Position numbers and translations under genes: made by a program. Below are positions 1 through 5,471 of a DNA stretch of 9,981 nt, one piece after another. Under the pieces are notes generated by a model, which worked only from the letters and a program-made list of their open reading frames with translations, was not told the DNA's origin and ran no database searches. Source of the DNA: Bacteriovoracaceae bacterium (lineage in GTDB: Bacteria > Bdellovibrionota > Bacteriovoracia > Bacteriovoracales > Bacteriovoracaceae); NCBI GenBank assembly GCA_023954595.1, contig JAGSHJ010000081.1, forward strand, positions 1-9,981, given 5' to 3'. Each line of letters opens with the position of its first letter. Within the stretch, counting starts at the first letter, position 1.

Positions 1-337
1 CATATCGCTCATTTTTTCGATACCACTCGAGCATTAGAAACTGTGAACGGTGAATAGGTGAGCTCGGCTCGTCGCGGAAGCAATATGAAATATTAAATAT
101 ATTATCCAATTGCTCCTCTTCTAAAGAAAGAAGCTCCTTCATATGAAATTCAGGGGACGTGTGTAGATACTGGTTAGTACTTTTGCCTTTATACTTTGAA
201 AAGACTTCGAAAGGGTGAATGTGAGTTTCCATTCCTGGGTTTTCAACCATAGGTGGAGTCATGACATCAACAAAGCCCATTTCGGTGAAGTAATTTCTAA
301 TGGCCTGAATAAGAGCAAATTGATATTTTAGTCGCAT
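1..337 (-). CDS. epmA: EpmA/GenX-like EF-P lysine ligase (class II LysRS paralogue), 3' end missing
   Basis: The minus strand reads open from an ATG at 337-335 to the window edge, giving 112 residues. They align by eye with the start of EpmA (PoxA/GenX), the LysRS-like enzyme that attaches (R)-beta-lysine to elongation factor P in the cytoplasm. Visible landmarks are a helix ending in a motif-1-like stretch (FVDVMTPPMV, about residues 23-32), the family block TSPEFHMKELL, and a class II motif 2 region (CFRDE, then FLMLEWYR). There is no N-terminal OB-fold, as expected for EpmA and not for full LysRS. An in-frame TAA 12-15 bases upstream of the ATG makes this the only ATG start; a weak AAGAG lies ahead of it. 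Motif 2 departs from the usual FRNE...HNPEF: here it reads FRDE...HRSQF. The motif 3 region, which would tell beta-lysine from lysine specificity, is outside the window. An uncharacterised tRNA-ligase-related protein is the alternative. Confidence 0.85.
   Translation of the reverse strand, partial: MRLKYQFALIQAIRNYFTEMGFVDVMTPPMVENPGMETHIHPFEVFSKYKGKSTNQYLHTSPEFHMKELLSLEEEQLDNIFNISYCFRDEPSSPIHRSQFLMLEWYRKNERY
321..329 (+). promoter_or_regulatory. possible extended -10 promoter for the Nudix-ftsY operon
   Basis: The bases TGATATTTT fit an extended -10 element (TG, one base, then TATTTT with four of six consensus positions). No convincing -35 box lies 16-18 bases upstream, which extended -10 promoters can tolerate. 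Transcription would start near 336-337, only three or four bases before the ATG at 340. That agrees with the absence of any Shine-Dalgarno sequence before that ATG and would give a nearly leaderless mRNA. The element lies inside the divergent epmA-like coding region. AT-rich DNA often yields such matches by chance. Confidence 0.35.
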
Positions 338-339
338 AA

Positions 340-975
340 ATGAAATCTCTTTTTAGTTTAAACCTTCCAAAAGACCTAATTCCTAGCGCAAAATCCAAAG
401 ACATACCAGTTAAGGATTGGGCGGGTGCTGTTGTCTTCCTCTTTGTCAGAGGGAATTTACTTCTTATTAAAAGGAGTGAAGACATGCCTAGTCATAGTGG
501 CCAGATAGCATTTGTAGGTGGGCATAAAAATTCAAATGAGACACCCACACAAACTGCTGCCCGTGAATTTGAAGAAGAAACAGGCCTTAGTTCATCCATT
601 CTAGACTTTGTAGGGATTTTGGAGCCTGTTAAAACGGCAAGTAGGTCTTTGATCATACCTTGTGTCTATCAAGTGGATATGGATCCTGAGGCGTTTATTA
701 AGAGGCTTAAATCAAATGGAGAGTGGTCTGAGGCCATACTTGTGCCTTTTAAAGATATTATCCAGTATGATCGATGGACGTTTGCAAAAAGTATAAGAAT
801 TGGTGAGAAGAATCTAATCATGTTCTATCCAATTATGCGCAATTCCTATATTTCGAGCACTGGATCAGCGGTGAAAGATCATCTACTCTGGGGGGCAACT
901 GCTAAAATGATTTGGAATTTCTTCAAATTTTATGATCTAAATGTTAAATCTGACTCAACCAAAGGTGAATCATGA
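340..975 (+). CDS. CoA-type Nudix hydrolase (probable CoA diphosphatase)
   Basis: This 211-residue cytoplasmic protein carries a complete 23-residue Nudix box, GX5EX7REUXEEXGU, at residues 61-83 (G61, E67, REFEEETGL 75-83). Just before it, residues 41-61 follow the CoA-hydrolase signature of the NudL/NUDT7 group: LLIKRS, then H52, SGQ, and a final GG. The usual FPGG is FVGG here. A WGATAKM stretch near residue 185 resembles the C-terminal WG-T-A motif of the same group. Family members split CoA or acyl-CoA into 3',5'-ADP and phosphopantetheine derivatives using Mg2+ or Mn2+ held by the Nudix glutamates; the exact substrate here is inferred. An in-frame TAA directly precedes the ATG, so the protein cannot start earlier, and the next ATG (M49) would remove the CoA signature. 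No ribosome-binding site is visible. The stop overlaps the ftsY start as ATGA, so the two genes are probably translationally coupled. Confidence 0.88.
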   Translation: MKSLFSLNLPKDLIPSAKSKDIPVKDWAGAVVFLFVRGNLLLIKRSEDMPSHSGQIAFVGGHKNSNETPTQTAAREFEEETGLSSSILDFVGILEPVKTASRSLIIPCVYQVDMDPEAFIKRLKSNGEWSEAILVPFKDIIQYDRWTFAKSIRIGEKNLIMFYPIMRNSYISSTGSAVKDHLLWGATAKMIWNFFKFYDLNVKSDSTKGES

Positions 976-2126
976 ATGAATTAAATGAATATATTGGACT
1001 TGCAGGGCTAATCCTTACAGTTGGAGGCTCTTTTTATTTCTTGTTCTTTTCAAAGGCCAGCTCACATCAGTTAGTTGAACCACCAAAGAAAGAAGGAAAA
1101 GAAGATAAAGAAGATAAAGTTGTTCCTGCCGTTAAAGAGGAAAAAGTTCTCGAAGAAAAGCCCAAGGTTGAGGAAAAAAGCTGGACCCAGCGTCTTACAG
1201 CAGGTCTTTCTAAGACAAGAAGTGAAGTTTGGGGAAAAGTAACAGGTCTACTTGGTAAAAGTAATCTAACTACTGAAGAGTTTGAGCAAATTGAAGAGAT
1301 TCTTTACTCAAGTGATCTCGCTCCGGCGATGATTTCTGAGCTCTTAGAGCGCCTAGAGAAAGAATATAATAGAGAAGGGGATGATAAAGACTACCTATCT
1401 CTAATTAAGGGCTTTTTAGCAGAAAAGATGAATGCTGCTCAGGCAAAAACATCTGATGAACTATATAACTTCACTGAGAGCACTGGAGCGCCAAAGGTAA
1501 TTATGGTTGTTGGAGTTAATGGAGCTGGGAAAACTACAACTATTGGAAAATTGGCCACAAAGCTCAAGCGCCAGGGTGCTAAAGTCATGGTGGGTGCCTG
1601 TGATACATTTAGAGCAGCAGCAGTTGAGCAATTAGAAGTTTGGTGTCAAAGGGCAGGGGTTGATATCGTTAAGGCCCAAGAAGGTGCAAATCCAAGTGGT
1701 GTGGCCTATGAGACTGTAGAGAAAGCAGTTAAAGAAAAAGCCGATTACTGTATAATTGACACTGCTGGTCGACTGCATACTGCAGCAAATTTGATGGAAG
1801 AGCTGGCCAAGACGAAAAGAGTAATGGGTAAGGTTATGCCTGACGCACCTCATGAAGTTTTATTGGTCGTTGATGCCATCACTGGCCAAAATGCATTGAG
1901 ACAAGCACAAGAATTCCATAAGTCATTAAACCTGACGGGCTTAATTTTTACTAAATGCGATGGATCATCCAAGGCCGGAAGTGCTGTAAGTATTGTTAAC
2001 GCACTTGATGTTCCAGTTACTTATATCGGTGTTGGTGAAAATGTAGAGGATTTAGACCGTTTTGAGATGAACGCTTATTTAGACGCACTGCTAGGTCTTA
2101 ATAATTCCGAACAGGTGCAAATCTGA
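972..2126 (+). CDS. ftsY: signal recognition particle receptor FtsY
   Basis: FtsY is the SRP-family GTPase that receives ribosome-nascent-chain-SRP complexes at the inner membrane and passes them to SecYEG. The 384 residues show, in order: a probable transmembrane segment (about residues 6-27); a charged Lys/Glu-rich linker (about 38-69); the helical N domain (about 70-165); and the GTPase G domain. GTPase motifs are G1 GVNGAGKTTT (181-190), DTFRAAAVEQ (from 211), DTAGRL (263-268) and TKCD (327-330). A conserved GVGE...DL segment follows near the C-terminus. TKCD has Cys where TKLD is usual, but the nucleotide-contacting Lys and Asp are present. Start choice is supported by AAGGTG a few bases upstream and by the ATGA overlap with the Nudix gene. 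The N-terminal segment suggests constitutive membrane anchoring, unlike E. coli FtsY, whose A domain binds the membrane peripherally. Confidence 0.97.
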   Translation: MNELNEYIGLAGLILTVGGSFYFLFFSKASSHQLVEPPKKEGKEDKEDKVVPAVKEEKVLEEKPKVEEKSWTQRLTAGLSKTRSEVWGKVTGLLGKSNLTTEEFEQIEEILYSSDLAPAMISELLERLEKEYNREGDDKDYLSLIKGFLAEKMNAAQAKTSDELYNFTESTGAPKVIMVVGVNGAGKTTTIGKLATKLKRQGAKVMVGACDTFRAAAVEQLEVWCQRAGVDIVKAQEGANPSGVAYETVEKAVKEKADYCIIDTAGRLHTAANLMEELAKTKRVMGKVMPDAPHEVLLVVDAITGQNALRQAQEFHKSLNLTGLIFTKCDGSSKAGSAVSIVNALDVPVTYIGVGENVEDLDRFEMNAYLDALLGLNNSEQVQI

Positions 2127-2141
2127 CCGATGTCAAAGAAA

Positions 2142-2170
2142 TTGACTTGTTTTGCCACATTCATTAATCT
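2142..2170 (+). promoter_or_regulatory. possible internal sigma-70-like promoter ahead of zapA
   Basis: In the 50-base gap between ftsY and zapA, TTGACT (2142-2147) matches the -35 consensus TTGACA at five of six positions. After a 17-base spacer comes TAATCT (2165-2170), a poor -10 with three of six matches; ATTAAT at 15-base spacing is an alternative. Transcription would begin close to the zapA ATG at 2177, leaving almost no leader. The ATG has only a weak GAG upstream. A short inverted repeat (GTCAA 2132-2136, TTGAC 2142-2146) overlaps the -35 box. Confidence 0.3.
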
Positions 2171-2176
2171 GAGTGT

Positions 2177-2491
2177 ATGACCGCTAATAATGAAGGTTTA
2201 GAATTTAATATATTGGGATGCCAAATTCGCATCAAGCAAGATGAAGCTCGCGATGAGCAAGCAAAACAAGCTGTAGATATAGTAAATCAAGAAATTGAAT
2301 CACTACGAAAGTTAAATCCTAATTTAAAGGATTTAGACTGTGCTGTTTTGGCCGCTTTAAAGCTGGCTTCAGGTAAAATTGATGTTGAAAAAGAGTATAA
2401 AGAAACAACGCTTGCCCTCAAAGCAGGGATTAACGACGCGCTTGATTTTATAGAAGAAGTTTCTCCTGGAACCATGCAGGCCAGAAGTTAA
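2177..2491 (+). CDS. zapA: cell division protein ZapA
   Basis: This 104-residue protein matches the ZapA family in length and layout. It has a short N-terminal strand region (FNILGCQIRIKQDE, about residues 10-23), a helix (AKQAVDIVNQEIESLRKL) and a long C-terminal helix after the LDCAVLAALKLASG segment. That long helix forms the antiparallel coiled coil of the ZapA tetramer. ZapA binds FtsZ polymers and promotes their bundling in the Z-ring at midcell. Neighbouring fau downstream repeats the zapA-fau pairing common in proteobacteria and supports the call. The family is short and weakly conserved, so identification rests on pattern and synteny together. Translation starts at the first ATG after the 50-base gap; its ribosome-binding site is poor. 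Confidence 0.87.
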   Translation: MTANNEGLEFNILGCQIRIKQDEARDEQAKQAVDIVNQEIESLRKLNPNLKDLDCAVLAALKLASGKIDVEKEYKETTLALKAGINDALDFIEEVSPGTMQARS

Positions 2492-2496
2492 GTCGC

Positions 2497-3054
2497 GTGG
2501 ATAAACACGAGTTAAGACAACTTGGAAGGCGTATAGTACTGGAGCTAGAACCGGGGCAGAAGCTCGAGATATCTAGAAAACTGTCCGAAAACTTAAAAGT
2601 ATTTCTAACATCCCTAAATTCCAAAACTGACATTATTACTAATAACTTATTAGGAGGGTTTCTACCTCTTAGTGACGAGTTAGACTGGCAATTACTGTTG
2701 AAAGACACCAGCTGGCAGCCATGTATCCCATCTCTTGATGATAACGGAAGCATGGAATTTTATAAAATTAGCTGGAAGCTCCTTTCAAAAGCTTTTGCTC
2801 AAGTGAAGTGGGCCGGAAAATTTCCAATGGTTAAACCAGAGGTGATTATCGTGCCTGGCCTTATGTTTGATAAACAAGGCGGCCGACTTGGAAGAGGTAT
2901 GGGCTGTTTTGATAAGTACCTTGCACTAAATAAGGCACTTAAAATAGGAGTTTGCTCGGAAGAGCAAATTACAGAGAAACTAACATTGGAGAGTCACGAC
3001 GTTTTAATGGACGTGGTGATTACCGACCAAAATATATATAGAAGGGGTTTATAG
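2497..3054 (+). CDS. fau: 5-formyltetrahydrofolate cyclo-ligase
   Basis: The enzyme (5-FCL, methenyltetrahydrofolate synthetase, YgfA) converts 5-formyl-THF to 5,10-methenyl-THF using ATP and so returns this storage or inhibitory folate to the one-carbon pool in the cytoplasm. The 185 residues fit family length. Recognisable parts are the N-terminal KHELRQLGRR helix, the GGFLPLSDELDW strand region (53-64), VPGLMFD (119-125), GGRLGRGMGCFDKYL (128-142) and the closing SHDVLMDVVITD (166-177). The glycine-rich motif normally ends GYYDR; here it is GCFDK, with both Tyr positions changed, although the RLG.G.G core is intact. Translation begins at GTG, five bases after the zapA stop, and the only ribosome-binding candidate is a weak AGAAG inside zapA. 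This suggests dependence on zapA translation. It abuts rny with no gap. Confidence 0.93.
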   Translation: MDKHELRQLGRRIVLELEPGQKLEISRKLSENLKVFLTSLNSKTDIITNNLLGGFLPLSDELDWQLLLKDTSWQPCIPSLDDNGSMEFYKISWKLLSKAFAQVKWAGKFPMVKPEVIIVPGLMFDKQGGRLGRGMGCFDKYLALNKALKIGVCSEEQITEKLTLESHDVLMDVVITDQNIYRRGL

Positions 3055-4614
3055 ATGAATACCGAGACAATTCTTGCAAGTGCCCTTTCCTTAATTGTAG
3101 GTGGAGTCATTGCTTATATAGTAGCAATGGGCAAAGTTAAAAACCTACAAGCGGAAAGTGAGAGAGAAGCTGAAGAGATAGTTAAGAAGGCCAAAGATCG
3201 TTCGCATGAGATCAAAAGAGATGCGAAAAGAGAGGCAAAAGAGATCGTTAATGAAGAGAGAGCGGCTCTAGATAAAGAATATCAAAAGCGTACTCAGTCT
3301 CTTCAAGATCAAGAAAGAGGTCTTACTAAGAAAGAAGTTGCCTTGGATCAAAAGATTGAGGCCAAAGACCGCGAGATGGATCAACTAAAAGACAAAGAGC
3401 GCGAGTTAGAAAAAGAAAAGCACTCTGCCATTGCTGAGAGAGAGAGATTAAAACTTAAGCAGGAAGAGATTTCTGAAAAGCTTGAGAAAGTCGCAGCAAT
3501 GACTAAAGAGGAAGCTAAAGAGCAGCTGATTTCAGTAATGGAAGAAGAAGCAAAAGTTGATGCTGCCAAGAGAATAAGAATTGTAGAAGACGAAGCGAAT
3601 GAAGAGTCTGAGAAGAGAGCAAAAAGAATTCTTGGAATTGCTCTACAAAGATTTGCTGGTGAGTATGTTGCTGAGCAAACAATTACTTCTGTTGAACTTC
3701 CAGGAGACGAAATTAAAGGTCGTCTAATTGGTAGAGAAGGAAGAAACATCCGTGCATTCGAGCAAATTTGTGGTGTTGACCTGATCATTGATGACACTCC
3801 AGGAATGGTTGTTATCTCTTCTTTCAACGTTGTTAGAAAGCAAGTTGCTAAGATGACGATTGAAAAACTAATAGCCGATGGAAGAATCCATCCTGCAAAA
3901 ATTGAAGAATTTCATGACAAATCTAAGCATGAAATGGAAATGCGCCTAAGAGAGCTTGGTGAGAAAGCACAAATGGAGATCGGAATACATGGTCTTCACC
4001 CTGAAGTATTAAAGATGCTAGGTGCTCTAAACTACAGAACATCTTATATGCAGAACCAGTACCAGCATTCACTAGAAGTTGGTTTCCTATGTGGAGCAAT
4101 GGCCGCAGAACTTGGAATGAATGTTAAACAAGCTCGCAGGGCCGGTTTATTACACGATATCGGTAAGGCAATCGATGCTTCTGCTGAGGGCTCTCACGCA
4201 GTAGTAGGTGCTGACTTTATCAAGAAGTATGGTGAAGATCCGGATATCGTTCACGCTGTAAGAGCACACCATGAGGACGTTAAACCTGAGACAGTTTTAG
4301 CTCACCTTGTAATGGCCGCCGATGCCTTATCTGGTGCAAGACCTGGTGTTAGAAAGTTCTTGAAAGAGTCTTACGTTTCAAGAGTTACTGATATTGAGAA
4401 TATCGCTAATAGCTTTGAAGGCGTAAATAGAAGTTATGCAATTTCAGCTGGTAGAGAAATCAGAGTACTAGTTGAAAATGATAAAGTTGATGATGATGCA
4501 ACAATTATGTTGTCCAGAGACATTGCCAAGAAAATTGAAGAGGAAATGTCTTATCCAGGGACAATTAAAGTATCTGTTATCAGAGAGACTAGAGCTGTTG
4601 GTATAGCGAAGTAA
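3055..4614 (+). CDS. rny: ribonuclease Y (membrane-anchored KH-HD endoribonuclease)
   Basis: RNase Y starts decay of many mRNAs by endonucleolytic cleavage at the inner face of the cytoplasmic membrane. All family parts are present in 519 residues, the normal length. There is an N-terminal transmembrane helix (about 5-26). A long, highly charged Lys/Glu/Arg coiled coil follows (about 30-190). Next comes a KH domain with LIGREGRNIR, whose GREG loop is residues 226-229. The HD domain has H338 in QHSLEVG, the HD pair H367-D368 in LLHDIGK, and downstream HH and D-A residues (RAHHEDVKP, AADALSGARPG). The conserved tail SYPGTIKVSVIRETRA closes the protein. The ATG directly follows the fau stop, and AGAAGGGG inside fau is a good ribosome-binding site. 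RNase Y is best known from Firmicutes but also occurs in Bdellovibrio-like and some other Gram-negative lineages. Confidence 0.97.
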   Translation: MNTETILASALSLIVGGVIAYIVAMGKVKNLQAESEREAEEIVKKAKDRSHEIKRDAKREAKEIVNEERAALDKEYQKRTQSLQDQERGLTKKEVALDQKIEAKDREMDQLKDKERELEKEKHSAIAERERLKLKQEEISEKLEKVAAMTKEEAKEQLISVMEEEAKVDAAKRIRIVEDEANEESEKRAKRILGIALQRFAGEYVAEQTITSVELPGDEIKGRLIGREGRNIRAFEQICGVDLIIDDTPGMVVISSFNVVRKQVAKMTIEKLIADGRIHPAKIEEFHDKSKHEMEMRLRELGEKAQMEIGIHGLHPEVLKMLGALNYRTSYMQNQYQHSLEVGFLCGAMAAELGMNVKQARRAGLLHDIGKAIDASAEGSHAVVGADFIKKYGEDPDIVHAVRAHHEDVKPETVLAHLVMAADALSGARPGVRKFLKESYVSRVTDIENIANSFEGVNRSYAISAGREIRVLVENDKVDDDATIMLSRDIAKKIEEEMSYPGTIKVSVIRETRAVGIAK

Positions 4615-4624
4615 GGCGAATTGA

Positions 4625-5305
4625 TTGGAACCTAAAGTTGCTATAGTTACCGGCTCATCGTCGGGTTTGGGAGAGGCCATTTGTAGGTCTCTCTTAAATA
4701 AAGATTATCTTGTATTTGGCGGAAGCAGATCTGAGTCCGCCATTCTTCACAACAATTTTATAGACCTTGAACTTGATGTTAGGAGTGAGGCCTCAGTAAA
4801 ATCATTTTACAATGAGGTTTCAAAAGAAACAGAAGTTGTAGATGTGTTTGTCAATAACGCTGGCATCTGCGAGATGACTTCATTGGATGAAACAAGTTCA
4901 AAGGACTTTGCCAACCACTTCGCTACAAATGTGCTTGGATCCTTTCATATGTTTAAAGGTTTTGAGCCTTTTATTATTGAAGACGAAACCTTCATTTTAA
5001 ATATTCTCTCTACTGCTTCATTAGAGGCCTATCCTGGAACAAGTTCGTACACCACGAATGAAAGCGCTAAGAAGTCATTGGTGGATGTAATTGAGAAGGA
5101 GTGGTCACGATTCCATTTGAGATTTACAAATTTAATCCTTGGTGCTGTTAACACTCCAATTTGGAGTGACTATGAAGACGTAGACTTTGAGCAAATGCTT
5201 TCAATTCCTCAGGTGATGGAAGCAGTTAACTTTCTTCTGACAAGTTCACCGGAGTCAAAGGTTGCTCAACTTGTGCTTCAGTCTAGAAAAAGCTTTATAA
5301 AGTAA
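4625..5305 (+). CDS. short-chain dehydrogenase/reductase-like protein with altered active site
   Basis: This 226-residue Rossmann protein is somewhat shorter than the usual 250. It begins KVAIVTGSSSGLG, with the classical TGxxxGxG dinucleotide motif at residues 9-16. It has NNAG at 77-80, the structural Asn in TNVLG (N102), Ser129 in NILSTAS and Tyr142, spaced 13 from the Ser as in active enzymes. GAVNTPIW (173-180) matches the usual PG-x-x-T-P loop. The Tyr is followed by TTNESAKK, so the YxxxK lysine position holds Glu146 and lysines appear only at 149 and 150. Substrate cannot be told. The start is TTG at 4625, chosen because AAGG lies eight bases upstream and the first beta strand begins immediately; the first in-frame ATG (M84) would delete the cofactor site. 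It lies ten bases after rny and probably ends the operon. Confidence 0.82.
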   Translation: MEPKVAIVTGSSSGLGEAICRSLLNKDYLVFGGSRSESAILHNNFIDLELDVRSEASVKSFYNEVSKETEVVDVFVNNAGICEMTSLDETSSKDFANHFATNVLGSFHMFKGFEPFIIEDETFILNILSTASLEAYPGTSSYTTNESAKKSLVDVIEKEWSRFHLRFTNLILGAVNTPIWSDYEDVDFEQMLSIPQVMEAVNFLLTSSPESKVAQLVLQSRKSFIK

Positions 5306-5306
5306 T

Positions 5307-5330
5307 TATTGCCAATTACCTGAGGCAATA
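5307..5330 (+). terminator. possible weak terminator hairpin after the SDR gene
   Basis: TATTGCC (5307-5313) pairs perfectly with GGCAATA (5324-5330) around a ten-base loop, starting one base after the SDR stop codon. The position suits an operon end. No run of T residues follows (GATCTTAAG), so it is not a textbook intrinsic terminator; it might act with a protein factor or only protect the 3' end. Confidence 0.3.
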
Positions 5331-5412
5331 GATCTTAAGAAGTATCATTTCACATTCCTTTAATTCCAGGTGTTTAAGCTTTCTTTAACACTTAATTCCG
5401 TTGAATATACTT

Positions 5413-5443
5413 TTGTTACCGTAAACTTAAATAAGATTATAAC
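5413..5443 (+). promoter_or_regulatory. possible promoter for the large exported-protein gene
   Basis: The 166 bases between the SDR stop and the next start are very AT-rich. TATAAC (5438-5443) matches the -10 consensus at five of six positions. TTGTTA (5413-5418) is a four-of-six -35 candidate, but the 19-base spacer is longer than ideal. A start near 5450 would leave a leader of about 22 bases that contains the GAGGGAG ribosome-binding site (5456-5462). Confidence 0.35.
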
Positions 5444-5471
5444 GATAAGGTTATTGAGGGAGATTGACCTA

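Noticed and set aside
297..485. Minus-strand open frame across the epmA-Nudix junction
   Set aside because: It is out of frame with the epmA-like protein and overlaps both well-supported genes; it shows no conserved motif.
1085..1125. Short purine-rich near-repeat (GAAGATAAA copies) in ftsY
   Set aside because: It encodes the Lys/Glu/Asp-rich linker normal for FtsY and needs no separate explanation.
2132..2146. GTCAA-TTGAC hairpin as a terminator after ftsY
   Set aside because: The stem is only five base pairs with two G-C pairs; it is too weak to call as a terminator, and the overlapping -35 match is just as likely. It is kept only as a note to the ftsY-zapA gap.
2489..2499. 6S RNA gene (ssrS), often found between zapA and fau in proteobacteria
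   Set aside because: Only five bases separate the zapA stop from the fau GTG, leaving no room for a 180-base RNA.
3381..3827. 148-codon open frame antisense to rny
   Set aside because: It lies fully within the RNase Y coding region, its Ser/Leu/Ile-rich composition mirrors the charged coiled coil on the other strand, and it has no recognisable domain.
5370..5471. Upstream GTG start adding 34 residues to the large exported protein
   Set aside because: The added stretch has no signal-peptide character, would push the true signal inside the protein, and has no ribosome-binding site; ATG 5472 has both.
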